Source: Eubacterium sp. 14-2 (GTDB taxonomy: Bacteria; Bacillota; Clostridia; Lachnospirales; Lachnospiraceae). Taken from it: 64,000 bases of DNA. Below are positions 17,757-25,890 of this stretch, piece after piece. How positions within the stretch are numbered: the first letter of the stretch is position 1; every line of letters begins with the position of its first letter. The stretch covers positions 2,148,466 through 2,212,465 of the forward strand of contig NZ_KE159567.1 in NCBI RefSeq assembly GCF_000403845.2. Reading direction: 5' to 3'. Under the pieces are notes generated by a model, which ran no database searches, was not told the DNA's origin, and worked only from the letters and a program-made list of their open reading frames with translations. The translations under genes were made by a program, and so were the position numbers.

Positions 17757-17933
17757 TCAGCTGTAGCTCAACAGCCGAATTTTCTCTTCGTATTGCATGT
17801 AGTCTTCAATGAGTGCGTCGAGCCGCACGCTTACCTGATAACATTCCGGCGCCCACTCATCGCCCTGGACCGCTACATCCAATTCCTTTCGTACAATTTC
17901 GATCTCTCTCTTCAGCTCCGATAGATGATTCAT
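17757..17933 (-). CDS. Spo0E-like aspartyl-phosphate phosphatase
   Basis: A 58-residue protein starting at ATG 17933, with AGAGGAG 9 nt upstream. It starts MNHLSELKREIEIVRKELD and carries VSVRLDALIEDYM. The latter matches the Spo0E signature (S-x-x-LD-x-LI-x-x-Y). Proteins of this family form a helical hairpin and remove phosphate from Spo0A, which delays sporulation. No neighbour gene is on the same transcript except a terminator downstream. The assignment rests on the short signature plus size and ribosome binding site. Which response regulator it acts on is inferred. Confidence 0.8.
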   Translation of the reverse strand: MNHLSELKREIEIVRKELDVAVQGDEWAPECYQVSVRLDALIEDYMQYEEKIRLLSYS

Positions 17934-18059
17934 CTTCTATAGCTCCTCTTTCCCCTTCTTTATTGTATTATTTTTACGGGAAAAAAGCAAACTAAAATCG
18001 TCATTTTTTTACAGGACATTTCGACACAAACTGCTTTTATTCGACATTTCTCCTGTTTT

Positions 18060-18662
18060 TTAACTGGCTGCGGGCAGTACGCCGGGCGTTTGTTCCCCTT
18101 TGATCAGCCGGATTACCGCCGCTACCACCTGATGGCACAGCAGTACAATATGGAGACAGTCCTCTTCGACAGAATTCTTCCGTTTCACATAAATTTCGTG
18201 GGCTTTCCGGATAAATCTGCAAATGGCCTCCGTACTGTTCAGGCTGCTCACAGAAGCATGAATCCATGCACTGTTCCGTTCTGCTTCTCCGCTTTGAATG
18301 TATTCCTTTAACCTTTTCTTCAGATGTTCCTCATAAATACAGTGGTCCCGCAGGGTTCCGGGATAATGGGGATTGTGGGGAAAGGTAAAATAATCTGCAA
18401 TATAATGAATCACTTCTCCCAGATTCCGGTAAAATACACGCATATTGATCTGATCTTTCCGCTGTCTCTCCACAAGTTCTTCCAGATTATGCTGCACTTT
18501 TGGAAAAGTTCCTTCCATTTCATGCTTTACCGTAATAAAAGATGGTTTACAGTCCGGCAGGATACTGCCCAGATAAAATGCTTTTTTATGCTTCATGAGT
18601 TCCTGTTCTTCCAGGCTGTCTACAATATATTTTGCCAGTGATATATGAGATTTCTTTCTCAT
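18060..18662 (-). CDS. Zinc-dependent phospholipase C family protein
   Basis: 200 residues, mostly helical. The N-terminal HISLAKYIVDSL, FYLGSILPDCKP, and GEVIHYIADYFTFPHN followed by YEEHL are the spaced His/Asp residues typical of the zinc-dependent PLC-like fold common in Clostridia. There is no signal peptide, so it is probably cytoplasmic. Substrate is unknown, and many members are of uncharacterised function. It lies between the DUF1540 gene and the Spo0E-like gene without obvious operon structure. Confidence 0.7.
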   Translation of the reverse strand: MRKKSHISLAKYIVDSLEEQELMKHKKAFYLGSILPDCKPSFITVKHEMEGTFPKVQHNLEELVERQRKDQINMRVFYRNLGEVIHYIADYFTFPHNPHYPGTLRDHCIYEEHLKKRLKEYIQSGEAERNSAWIHASVSSLNSTEAICRFIRKAHEIYVKRKNSVEEDCLHIVLLCHQVVAAVIRLIKGEQTPGVLPAAS

Positions 18663-18726
18663 TTCTGTCCTCCATAAGACATATCTGTTCTCTTCCTCCG
18701 GCAGGCCTCGTATTTTTCCTGAGCTT

Positions 18727-18784
18727 AAAACAGGAAGAAGAATTCTGAATTTTTCGCTCCAGATTTATTCTACTTCCTGTTTTT
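18727..18784 (-). terminator. Possible terminator downstream of the DUF1540 gene
   Basis: AAAACAGGAAG pairs with CTTCCTGTTTT across about 36 nt of A/T-rich loop, and T-rich sequence follows on the minus strand. The long loop lowers confidence. Confidence 0.35.
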
Positions 18785-18939
18785 CCATAATACAAGTATT
18801 TTTTTCGAAATTTAACAAATTTTTAAACAATTCAGCCATAATCTGCCTGTATTTAAGACACAATTGCACCGTTGCCCACGCAGCACAGGCCAAACGTTCG
18901 GAATTTTACTGATTTCCGGCAAAAGAATTTTATGCGCAG

Positions 18940-19260
18940 TTATCTGCAATGACAGTCAAAGCTCGCACATTCTGTTTCTCCGCAGCTGCAGGCGCCGCTT
19001 CCTGCAATGCCGATTTCTCTGGCGCTGCACTGGCAGTTCTCATTAAAATTACAGTTGGTTGCCTGGCATCTGACACTGATGTCTCTGCTGGGAGTGCCTG
19101 TAACTGCATTTGTCATGCTGTCTGTTCTCTCCCGGAAACTTTCACAGCAGGTTTCATTTGGTCTGGAGGCATCACGGCCGCCGATGGTGATATCCCCTTT
19201 GGAACAGAGGTGTTCTTCGTTGTACATACAGTTTTTTACAGAACATTTTAACTGAGTCAT
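18940..19260 (-). CDS. DUF1540 domain protein, two Cys-rich repeats
   Basis: 106 residues with two copies of a Cys-rich module: residues about 4-40 (LKCSVKNCMYNEEHLCSKGDI, then C-C near 38) and about 63-104 (VRCQATNCNFNENCQCSAREI, then ACSCGETECASF). The pattern C-x5-C-x6-C with later cysteines is that of DUF1540, probably a small metal-binding protein. Function is unknown. It is a stand-alone gene on the thrS side. Start ATG 19260. Confidence 0.82.
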   Translation of the reverse strand: MTQLKCSVKNCMYNEEHLCSKGDITIGGRDASRPNETCCESFRERTDSMTNAVTGTPSRDISVRCQATNCNFNENCQCSAREIGIAGSGACSCGETECASFDCHCR

Positions 19261-19404
19261 TTTAAATCTCCTTTCTTACTCACAACAATCCTGCGGAACA
19301 TCCGGCCCTCAGGCTCAGTATCCGCTGTATTAGTATTGGAAAATTTAAAATGATTTATACACCGCCTGCTGTATTAAATTTCATACTGTTATCCCTGGTA
19401 CCTG

Positions 19405-21375
19405 TTATTTTTTCTGTTCTTCCGAAATTTCTTCTTTCCGGATTTCTTTTGTGCGGATTTCCCGGCAGATCTGACTGATAAAATCTCCCAGAGGTTTTAC
19501 CCCCTCATCTCCTGCAAACCGGCTGCGGACAGATACGGTTTTATCTGCTTCTTCCTGCTGTCCCACTACCAGCATATAGGGAACTTTTTCCAGTCTGCTT
19601 TCCCGGATTTTGTAACCGATTTTCTCAGAACGGTTGTCTGTGGTGCACAAAATACCATTTGCCTTTAATTCTTTTTCCACTTCTGCCGCGTACGCTTCAT
19701 ATTTGTCGGAAATAGGCAGCACTCTTACCTGTTCCGGACACAGCCAGGTGGGGAATTTGCCGGCATATTTTTCTATCAGCCATGCCAGTGTCCGCTCATA
19801 ACAGCCCATGGAGGTTCTGTGAATAATATAAGGACGAACCTTTTCCCCGTTCTGATCAATGTAATACATCTCAAACTGCTCTGCCAGCAATGCGTCCCAC
19901 TGAATGGTAATCATGGTATCTTCCTTGCCATAGACATTTCTGGCGTTGATGTCGATTTTCGGCCCGTAAAATGCAGCCTCTCCTGTCTCTTCTGTATATT
20001 CTATGCCCAGTTCATTCATAATATCACGCATATGCTGCTGTGTTTCTTCCCAGACTTCCGGCTCACCAATGTATTTTTCCCTGTTTTCCGGATCCCATTT
20101 GGACAGATGATACGTCACATCTTCTTCTACGCCCAGCACAGACAGGCAATGCTTTGCCAGAGCAATACAGTTCTTAAATTCTGTCACCATCTGGTCCGGC
20201 CTTACAATCAGATGGCCCTCGGAAATGGTGAACTGACGGACACGGGTAAGTCCGTGCATTTCTCCGGAATCCTCGTTGCGGAACAAAGTGGAAGTCTCTC
20301 CGTAGCGCAGAGGCAGATCCCGGTAGGAATGCTGTTCTGCCTTGTATACATAATACTGGAACGGACAGGTCATAGGACGCAGCGCCATTACTTCTTTGTC
20401 TTTTTCCTCTTCTCCCAGCACAAACATTCCATCTGTATAGTGATCCCAGTGACCGGAAATCTTATACAGATCAGACTTTGCCATCAGAGGCGTTTTGGTC
20501 CGGATATAGCCCCATTCGTTGTCCTCCAGGTCTTCAATCCACCGCTGCATGGTCTGTATGATTTTGGCTCCTTTGGGCATTAACAGAGGCAGTCCCTGCC
20601 CAATCACATCTACGGTGGTAAACAATTTCATTTCCCGGCCCAGTTTGTTGTGGTCCCGTTTCTTAATATCCTCCAGGTGTTCCAGATAAGCATTCAGTTC
20701 TTCCTTCGCAGCAAAGGCCGTACCGTAAATTCTCTGAAGCTGGGCTTTACCAGAATCTCCCCTCCAGTATGCCATAGAAGAGGAAATCAGCTTAAATGCT
20801 TTAATGGGCTTTGTGCTCATCAAATGAGGGCCTGCGCATAAATCGGTAAATCCTTCCCCCTGTTTATAAAAAGAAATCTCCGCGTCTTCCGGCAAATCTT
20901 CAATCAGTTCCACCTTATAGGGTTCTTCCCTGTCTTTCATATACTGAATGGCTTCTCCCCGGGGAAGGGTGAATTTTTCCAGCCGGTTTCCGGCTTTGAT
21001 TATTTTTTTCATTTCTTTTTCCAGATTGTCCAAATCCTCTCTGGAAAAGGGTTCCGCCTCAAAATCATAGTAAAATCCTTCGTCTATGGAAGGCCCGATT
21101 GCCAGCTTTGCATTGGGAAATAAATGCTTTACAGCTTCTGCCAGCACATGGGAACAGGTATGGCGGACTGTGCGGATTCCTTCCGGATCCTTCTGTGTCA
21201 GAATATTCAGCTCACAGTCTCTGTCAATGACAGTCCGCAAATCAACGGTGGCTCCATCCACCTCCCCGGCGCATGCCATTCTGGCCAGGCCTTCGCTGAT
21301 ATCCAGCGCTATCTCATATACACTTTTTCCTTCGCTGTATTCTTTCACGGAACCATCTTTTAATGTAATCTTCAT
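19405..21375 (-). CDS. thrS: Threonine--tRNA ligase
   Basis: Charges tRNA-Thr. 656 residues with the N-terminal TGS domain (ITLKDGSVKEYSEGKSVYEIA), the SAD/editing domain (HTCSHVLAEAV, and later CAGPHL), the class II catalytic core (LRPMTCPFQYYVY, RYGETSTLFRNEDSGEMHGLTRVRQF split around residues 370-400) and the C-terminal anticodon-binding domain. A T-box leader lies upstream at 21893-22190, with a small membrane-protein gene (21398-21658) between leader and thrS. The gene is therefore likely induced when uncharged tRNA-Thr builds up. Confidence 0.97.
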   Translation of the reverse strand: MKITLKDGSVKEYSEGKSVYEIALDISEGLARMACAGEVDGATVDLRTVIDRDCELNILTQKDPEGIRTVRHTCSHVLAEAVKHLFPNAKLAIGPSIDEGFYYDFEAEPFSREDLDNLEKEMKKIIKAGNRLEKFTLPRGEAIQYMKDREEPYKVELIEDLPEDAEISFYKQGEGFTDLCAGPHLMSTKPIKAFKLISSSMAYWRGDSGKAQLQRIYGTAFAAKEELNAYLEHLEDIKKRDHNKLGREMKLFTTVDVIGQGLPLLMPKGAKIIQTMQRWIEDLEDNEWGYIRTKTPLMAKSDLYKISGHWDHYTDGMFVLGEEEKDKEVMALRPMTCPFQYYVYKAEQHSYRDLPLRYGETSTLFRNEDSGEMHGLTRVRQFTISEGHLIVRPDQMVTEFKNCIALAKHCLSVLGVEEDVTYHLSKWDPENREKYIGEPEVWEETQQHMRDIMNELGIEYTEETGEAAFYGPKIDINARNVYGKEDTMITIQWDALLAEQFEMYYIDQNGEKVRPYIIHRTSMGCYERTLAWLIEKYAGKFPTWLCPEQVRVLPISDKYEAYAAEVEKELKANGILCTTDNRSEKIGYKIRESRLEKVPYMLVVGQQEEADKTVSVRSRFAGDEGVKPLGDFISQICREIRTKEIRKEEISEEQKK

Positions 21376-21397
21376 ATTCGGTATTCTCCTCTGTTAT

Positions 21398-21658
21398 CTA
21401 ATTAAAATGAACCACGTCTTCTTCCTCGTCCGGTTCTTCCCATTCTTCCGGGAAATCATCTTTGTACCCATTCCCGTTATTTCTGTTTTTACTTCCATTG
21501 TGACTGCCAATGGTAGTATATTTCATACGCCGGGGTGCAAAGATATAACCTATAACAATTCCTCCCAGCAGGCTGGTGGTAATTGCCAGCACATACTCCT
21601 TTCTGGTCATTTCCACAACATCTGTTAAGGTTTCCATCCATTTTTTTATCTTACACAT
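21398..21658 (-). CDS. Small single-pass membrane protein upstream of thrS
   Basis: 86 residues from the ATG at 21658 (AAAGGAG 6 nt upstream). One hydrophobic segment at about 24-40 (VLAITTSLLGGIVIGYIFA), followed by a polar tail ending in an acidic stretch (EEWEEPDEEEDVV). An in-frame upstream extension to 21694 would run into the dispersed repeat and is not used. The family looks like the small YtxH-type envelope proteins (helix plus FAPR) but I cannot confirm this. It shares the T-box-controlled transcript with thrS, 22 nt ahead of it. Confidence 0.7.
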   Translation of the reverse strand: MCKIKKWMETLTDVVEMTRKEYVLAITTSLLGGIVIGYIFAPRRMKYTTIGSHNGSKNRNNGNGYKDDFPEEWEEPDEEEDVVHFN

Positions 21659-21696
21659 AATTTCTCCTTTCCTGGCAGATGACCTGCGTATCATTG

Positions 21697-21892
21697 TTTT
21701 TTATCTTACAGGAAAGACACTTTCACGCGTTAGCGTAACAAGGTCTTTCCTGTAGAAGACCAAAGAATCCTGCTTTGCAGGATTCTCCGCCTGCGGCGGG
21801 TCACTTTAGTGACATATTTCTTTTCCGCCGCAGTGCGATAATTGTCTTTTATTCTATAGGAAATCCAGAGGAATTTCCTATAGAATAAAAAA
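21697..21892. repeat. Dispersed palindromic repeat, two units around GC-rich hairpins
   Basis: Unit 1 at 21697-21760: TTTTTTATCTTACAGGAAAGA, inner CACGCGTTAGCGT, then TCTTTCCTGTAGAAG. Unit 2 at 21848-21892 is a shortened palindrome with arms TTTTATTCTATAGGAAAT and ATTTCCTATAGAATAAAA around 7 nt. Between them are hairpins (AATCCTGCTTTGCAGGATT; CCGCCTGCGGCGG; TCACTTTAGTGA). The block lies inside the thrS transcript, and the A-tract of unit 2 doubles as the U-tract of the T-box terminator. Confidence 0.75.
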
Positions 21893-22190
21893 TCCCATGC
21901 AATACTGTCGTACTGCATGGGACGTAATATACGCGGTTCCACCCTGCTTGCTCCGTTTCCGGATTTTTGAAAACAAAGCCTCTCATTTTGACGATAACGG
22001 AGTCACCGGGCTTTTGGCCTGCTCAAGGGTAGTCTTCGGCTGTTTCCTGCCAAACCGTTTCCAGCTCCCGAACAGCAAATCTGTTCTTCGACGGTTCTCT
22101 CTGCCTGTTTTTCTTCCTAATATATATAGAAGAAACCCGGCATTTCGCAGCTTACTCTTCCTGTCAGCGCTTTGTCTGTTTCAGTTCTTT
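21893..22190 (-). promoter_or_regulatory. T-box riboswitch leader, threonine type, for thrS
   Basis: The conserved antiterminator T-box AGGGTGGAACCGCG is on the minus strand at 21946-21933. It is followed by a terminator hairpin (TCCCATGCA / TGCATGGGA, 21893-21922) and a T6 run. Upstream lie stem I parts (AGAGAACCG ... CTGGAAACGGTT) and the stem II/III motif CCGTTATC. The sequence GAAGACTACCCTTGAG places ACT or ACC (22033-22028) as specifier; both are threonine codons. Uncharged tRNA-Thr should stabilise the antiterminator and allow expression of the small membrane protein and thrS. Confidence 0.92.
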
Positions 22191-22193
22191 ATT

Positions 22194-22222
22194 ACTATAA
22201 TCCTTTTTCCCTCATCTGTAAA
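22194..22222 (-). promoter_or_regulatory. Promoter of the thrS T-box transcript
   Basis: -35 TTTACA (22217-22222), 17-bp spacer, -10 TATAGT (22194-22199) on the minus strand. It begins 8 nt past the stop of the SEC-C gene, giving a leader of about 500 nt before the first coding sequence. Confidence 0.7.
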
Positions 22223-22229
22223 GGGATTT

Positions 22230-22736
22230 TTATTTATTTCTTCCGCAGCACTTTTTGTACTTTTTGCCACTGCCGCAGGGACAGGGATCATTGGGATAAA
22301 TTTTGTCTTCTTTTATAATTGTACCGGATTTCTTCTGCTCCAGATACAACCTGTGTCTGGTTTCCTCGTCATAAATCTTCTCCCACTGAGGAAGTTCATA
22401 AAGCCAGTCTGCCTTTGCATCCACCATGTTTTTGTAGAGTTTTTCCTTGTCAAAGGCCAGACTCACTCTGGTGTCCTCTTCCATTTCTTCAATTGGATTG
22501 GGGGTAATCAGACTGTCATTAATTCCATCCAGAAATCCCGTCATATCCATAATGGACAGTTCATATTTTTCCGCCAGTTCCTTTACTGTTCCCTCCACCG
22601 GCTGATCCGGATTTTCCAGCAGCTGCTCATACACACCCTTCTCCAGAAGAAAATATCTCTGCCAGAATCTCTGAAGTTCTCCCTTGTTGGTTTCCTGATT
22701 GTATGCAATATCTTTCCACTGTTCTAATAATGCCAT
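22230..22736 (-). CDS. SEC-C motif protein
   Basis: 168 residues from the ATG at 22736 (MALLEQW). An AAAGG site lies 9 nt ahead of it. An ATG at 22748 is in frame but sits directly on the ribosome binding site. The body is helical and unassigned. The C-terminus is a SEC-C zinc-binding motif, [16 protein letters not shown], as in SecA tails and YecA-type proteins. It may interact with ribosomes or SecB-like partners, but its role is not known. Confidence 0.8.
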   Translation of the reverse strand: MALLEQWKDIAYNQETNKGELQRFWQRYFLLEKGVYEQLLENPDQPVEGTVKELAEKYELSIMDMTGFLDGINDSLITPNPIEEMEEDTRVSLAFDKEKLYKNMVDAKADWLYELPQWEKIYDEETRHRLYLEQKKSGTIIKEDKIYPNDPCPCGSGKKYKKCCGRNK

Positions 22737-22855
22737 ATTAAATACCATCCTTTACCACTGTTCTATTCTGTACCTGAACTGTACATACTTATCATAGTAT
22801 AAACCATTTCCTGCGGTTTTTCAAAGGAATTTTTTATAAACTTGTGAAGCAGAAG

Positions 22856-23009
22856 AAAAAAATCCCCCGTCCGGCAAAGCCTTACAGGGGATTTTAAAAA
22901 GGGGAGGATAAGTATTTAACCTTATCTTTGGTTCAAAGCATTCTGCTTTTACCGCTCAGGGCAAGTGGGGGATTTGTCCTGTTCGGATGATAATAGTATG
23001 AACCGTTTC
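22856..23009 (-). ncRNA. Candidate small RNA with C-rich single-stranded motifs
   Basis: A minus-strand terminator (22856-22895: AAATCCCC...GGGGATTT stem, then seven T) has no protein gene upstream. A possible promoter has -10 TATAAA (23016-23021) and a weak -35 TAGCAA 17 bp further. The predicted transcript of about 155 nt has small hairpins (AAAGCA-GAA-TGCTTT; GATAAG...CTTATC; GTTC...GAAC) separated by C-rich runs (AATCCCCCAC, ATCCTCCCC). These runs are complementary to Shine-Dalgarno sequences. Identity is unknown. A 6S-like or RsaE/RoxS/CsfG-like RNA is possible. Confidence 0.45.
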
Positions 23010-23038
23010 TTTTCTTTTATACAATATTTTAAAAATTT

Positions 23039-23068
23039 TTGCTATTTTTCTTCCGGTTATGTTAGAAT
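23039..23068 (+). promoter_or_regulatory. Promoter of the aminopropyltransferase-like gene
   Basis: -35 TTGCTA (23039-23044), 18-bp spacer, -10 TAGAAT (23063-23068), about 105 nt before the start codon at 23174. It diverges from the small RNA candidate. Confidence 0.55.
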
Positions 23069-23173
23069 AAGAATGCGCAGGATGGAAATTTTATTTTCAT
23101 AAACTTCAAAAATATTTTTTATCATACGGATATTTCTCCTGCCATACAAAATAATCATAAAAGGCGGTAATTT

Positions 23174-24778
23174 ATGAACGAAAAAAACATTTCAGGCAAC
23201 AAATATTTTCTGTATGTCACAGAATTTTTCTCCGGCATGTCCGTGATGGCAGTGGAACTGGGCGCAAGCCGCCTGATGGCTCCTTATTTCAGTTCTTCCC
23301 AGATTGTATGGACCGTGATCATCGGCGTCATTATGATTGCCATGGCTCTGGGCAATGTGTGGGGCGGACGTCTGGCAGACAAAACCTCCTCTCCGGACAG
23401 GCTGTATGGAAGGCTTCTTCTGGCCTCTGTCTGGATTGCGCTGATTCCTTTTGCAGGAAGGTATCTGATCGGGGGGATTTCTCTGCTTCTTGCAGCATTT
23501 GTCACCAGAAATTTTCTGGTATGGGCAGCTCTTTCTGCCTGTCTTGCTGTGTTTGCCTTTCCCTGCGTACTCCTTGGAACTGTTACCCCTTCTCTGGTAA
23601 AATATTCGGTAAACAGCCTTGACAACAACGGAAAAACCGTGGGTGAGCTTGGGGCCTTAAACACCATCGGAAGCATTATCGGTACATTCCTGCCTACTTT
23701 TGTGACAATTCCCTCGGTGGGAACTGCCGTCACCTTTTTGATTTTTTCCGGTGTCCTGGCCCTTATCAGTATTGTCTATTTTGTTTCCATGCGGAAAAAA
23801 ATGGTAACATGCATTTTAACAGCTGTACTGATTCTCACACTGGGCCTCACTTCTTCCAGTTACAGTTTTGCATTCTGGGAACAGGATATTACCCTGGAAG
23901 ACGAATCCATCTACAATTATCTGCAGGTAAAAGAATCGGATTCTTCTGTGATTCTTTCCACCAATGTGCTGTTTGGCGTTCAGTCTGTCCTGATGAAGGA
24001 TTCCAGGCTCACCGGCATGTATTACGATTACGCTCTGGCTGCTCCTCTGATGGCGGGCATTTCTGCTGAGAACCCCGGCAGTATCCTCATTCTGGGACTT
24101 GGCACCGGAACTTTTGCAAAATACTGCAGTGAATATTTTCCAGGCTGTTCCATTGAAGGTGTGGAAATCGACAGAAAAATTGCTGACCTGGCTTCGGAAT
24201 ATTTTGAACTGCCGGACTCTGTTCAGGTGTCTGTCTACGATGGACGCTCTTACCTTGCTGCTTCCGATAAAACCTATGATGTGATTATGGTGGACGCCTA
24301 TCAGGATATCACCATTCCTTTTCAGATGTCTTCCGTGGAATTTTTTACAGAAGTCCGGGAACATCTGGCTCCCCACGGGGTAATGGTGGTAAATATGAAT
24401 ATGAAATCCCGTTCCGAACATTCCATCAACGATTATCTCTGTGATACCATGGGTTCCGTATTTGAACATGTCTATACTGCTCCCGTAAGCGGAGGTACCA
24501 ACTGTGAAGTTTTTGCATTCCAGTCTCCTGACGTACTGAAAACTTTTGAAACAGAAAGAAAAGCTCTGACAGATGCAGCCCTTTCTGATATGATGGAAAC
24601 GGTTTGGGGCCAGATGGCGCCCCGGCAATCCGGCAATTTAATTCTGACGGATGACAGGGCGCCTGTAGAACTCCTTGGTATGCAGGTGCTGGATGAAATT
24701 ATTGCCGATGAGCTGGATTATTACCGGGAGCTGTATCTGGGGGAAATTTTTTCAAGTGCTCCATTTTCCGGTGCATAA
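23174..24778 (+). CDS. Membrane-fused spermidine synthase-like protein
   Basis: 534 residues. The N-terminal part (about 10-220) has around seven hydrophobic helices of the type fused to spermidine synthase-like proteins (GMSVMAVELGASRLMAPYF, GGRLADK). The C-terminal part (about 280-510) is an aminopropyltransferase-like Rossmann domain with ILILGLGTGTFAKY, VEIDRKIADLA, YDGRSYL and VDAYQD. The last takes the place of the catalytic Asp region. Whether it makes polyamines or modifies another substrate at the membrane is unknown. It has its own promoter and AAAGGCGG site and is a single-gene unit converging on the GH5 gene. Confidence 0.82.
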   Translation: MNEKNISGNKYFLYVTEFFSGMSVMAVELGASRLMAPYFSSSQIVWTVIIGVIMIAMALGNVWGGRLADKTSSPDRLYGRLLLASVWIALIPFAGRYLIGGISLLLAAFVTRNFLVWAALSACLAVFAFPCVLLGTVTPSLVKYSVNSLDNNGKTVGELGALNTIGSIIGTFLPTFVTIPSVGTAVTFLIFSGVLALISIVYFVSMRKKMVTCILTAVLILTLGLTSSSYSFAFWEQDITLEDESIYNYLQVKESDSSVILSTNVLFGVQSVLMKDSRLTGMYYDYALAAPLMAGISAENPGSILILGLGTGTFAKYCSEYFPGCSIEGVEIDRKIADLASEYFELPDSVQVSVYDGRSYLAASDKTYDVIMVDAYQDITIPFQMSSVEFFTEVREHLAPHGVMVVNMNMKSRSEHSINDYLCDTMGSVFEHVYTAPVSGGTNCEVFAFQSPDVLKTFETERKALTDAALSDMMETVWGQMAPRQSGNLILTDDRAPVELLGMQVLDEIIADELDYYRELYLGEIFSSAPFSGA

Positions 24779-24799
24779 AACCACGCTTTTCAAAGCAGT

Positions 24800-25792
24800 T
24801 TATTTCTGTCTGAACTGTTTTACCAGCCAGTTCCCCCAGGGAGTCAGTTCTTTGTTTTTCCATCCGGAGGTATTGCTGCAGTCAGACTTAATCAGTGCGG
24901 AGCTCTCCCCTTTGTTGGAAAGATTCCATCCCACATAACTGATTTTATTCCTGTTCAGGAACTTCATCCATCGGCTGCCTTCTGATTTGTTCAGCGCCCC
25001 ATTTCCGGAAGCATCGGAAATACCGAATTCCGATACAAACAGGGGCAGCCCCTGATCCAGCGCCGCCTGAGCTTTCTGCCGCAGATATTCCCCGTGGGTT
25101 CCCGCATAAAAATGCAGGGTATACATAAGATTTTTTCCTCTGACAGGGTTCTGAGCTGCCAGCTCCACGTCCTGAGACCAGTTCGGAGTTCCAATCAGAA
25201 TCACTGCATCTTTATCTCTGGAGCGGATGGCCTTTACCACTTTCCCGGCATAAGTTCTGATATCTGACCAGGAAGTCCCTCCATTGGGTTCATTGCAGAT
25301 TTCATAAATCACATTGGTATAATTCTTATACTTTGAAGCCATTTTCTTAAAAAAGGCCACTGCTTCTTTTTCATAAGTTCCGGGATTGCCGTCACTCAGA
25401 ATATGCCAGTCAATAATCACATACAGTCCGGCTTTTGCGGCACATTTCACGCCCTGGTCAATCCGTTTCTCCAGCATCTTTCTGTTGGCTTTGCCGCCGG
25501 TGCAGTATCCGTTGTATTCACTGGTATACATGGCCAGACGTACCGTATTGATCTTCCAGTTCTTCTTCATCCAGGAAAAAGCCTTCTGATTCACATACTG
25601 GGGATACCAGGACAGACCGTGAGTGCTGACTCCCCTGAGCTGAACCGTTTTCCCCTTATCATTTACCAGCTGTGTTCCCTTTACCTTCAAAGCCGGAAGT
25701 TTTGCCCCATACACCGGCATACAGTCTGATGCTGTAATGCAGAGAACTGCCAGCAGACAGATAAAAAATTTTCGTATTCTGATTTTCTTCAT
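24800..25792 (-). CDS. Secreted glycoside hydrolase family 5 (endoglucanase-like)
   Basis: 330 residues. A signal peptide (MKKIRIRKFFICLLAVLCITA) is followed by a single TIM-barrel domain with a GH5_2-like start (LKVKGTQLVNDKGKTVQLRGVSTHGLSWY). The acid/base glutamate is in YEICNEPNG and the nucleophile glutamate in LFVSEFG; the HFYAGTHG and WNLSNK motifs are present. No carbohydrate-binding or dockerin module. Likely activity is on beta-1,4-glucan or a similar glycan. The start at 25792 is set by GGGGAGG 5 nt upstream. The gene follows queA with a weak hairpin between. Confidence 0.88.
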   Translation of the reverse strand: MKKIRIRKFFICLLAVLCITASDCMPVYGAKLPALKVKGTQLVNDKGKTVQLRGVSTHGLSWYPQYVNQKAFSWMKKNWKINTVRLAMYTSEYNGYCTGGKANRKMLEKRIDQGVKCAAKAGLYVIIDWHILSDGNPGTYEKEAVAFFKKMASKYKNYTNVIYEICNEPNGGTSWSDIRTYAGKVVKAIRSRDKDAVILIGTPNWSQDVELAAQNPVRGKNLMYTLHFYAGTHGEYLRQKAQAALDQGLPLFVSEFGISDASGNGALNKSEGSRWMKFLNRNKISYVGWNLSNKGESSALIKSDCSNTSGWKNKELTPWGNWLVKQFRQK

Positions 25793-25890
25793 AATTTCCT
25801 CCCCTCTGTGGGTTTTGCACAAACAGGCAGACGGTGAAAGAATCTGCAGATTCTTCCACCCTTTTGTTCCTCTCCTGCCGGCATGGCAGA

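Noticed and set aside
21697-21892. Possible CRISPR array because of repeated palindromes
   Set aside because: Units are inverted, not direct, of different length, and there are no regular spacers or cas genes.
25833-25860. Hairpin between queA and the GH5 gene (AAGAATC-TGCA-GATTCTT)
   Set aside because: The stem is good, but no T-run follows on either strand, so I did not list it as a terminator.
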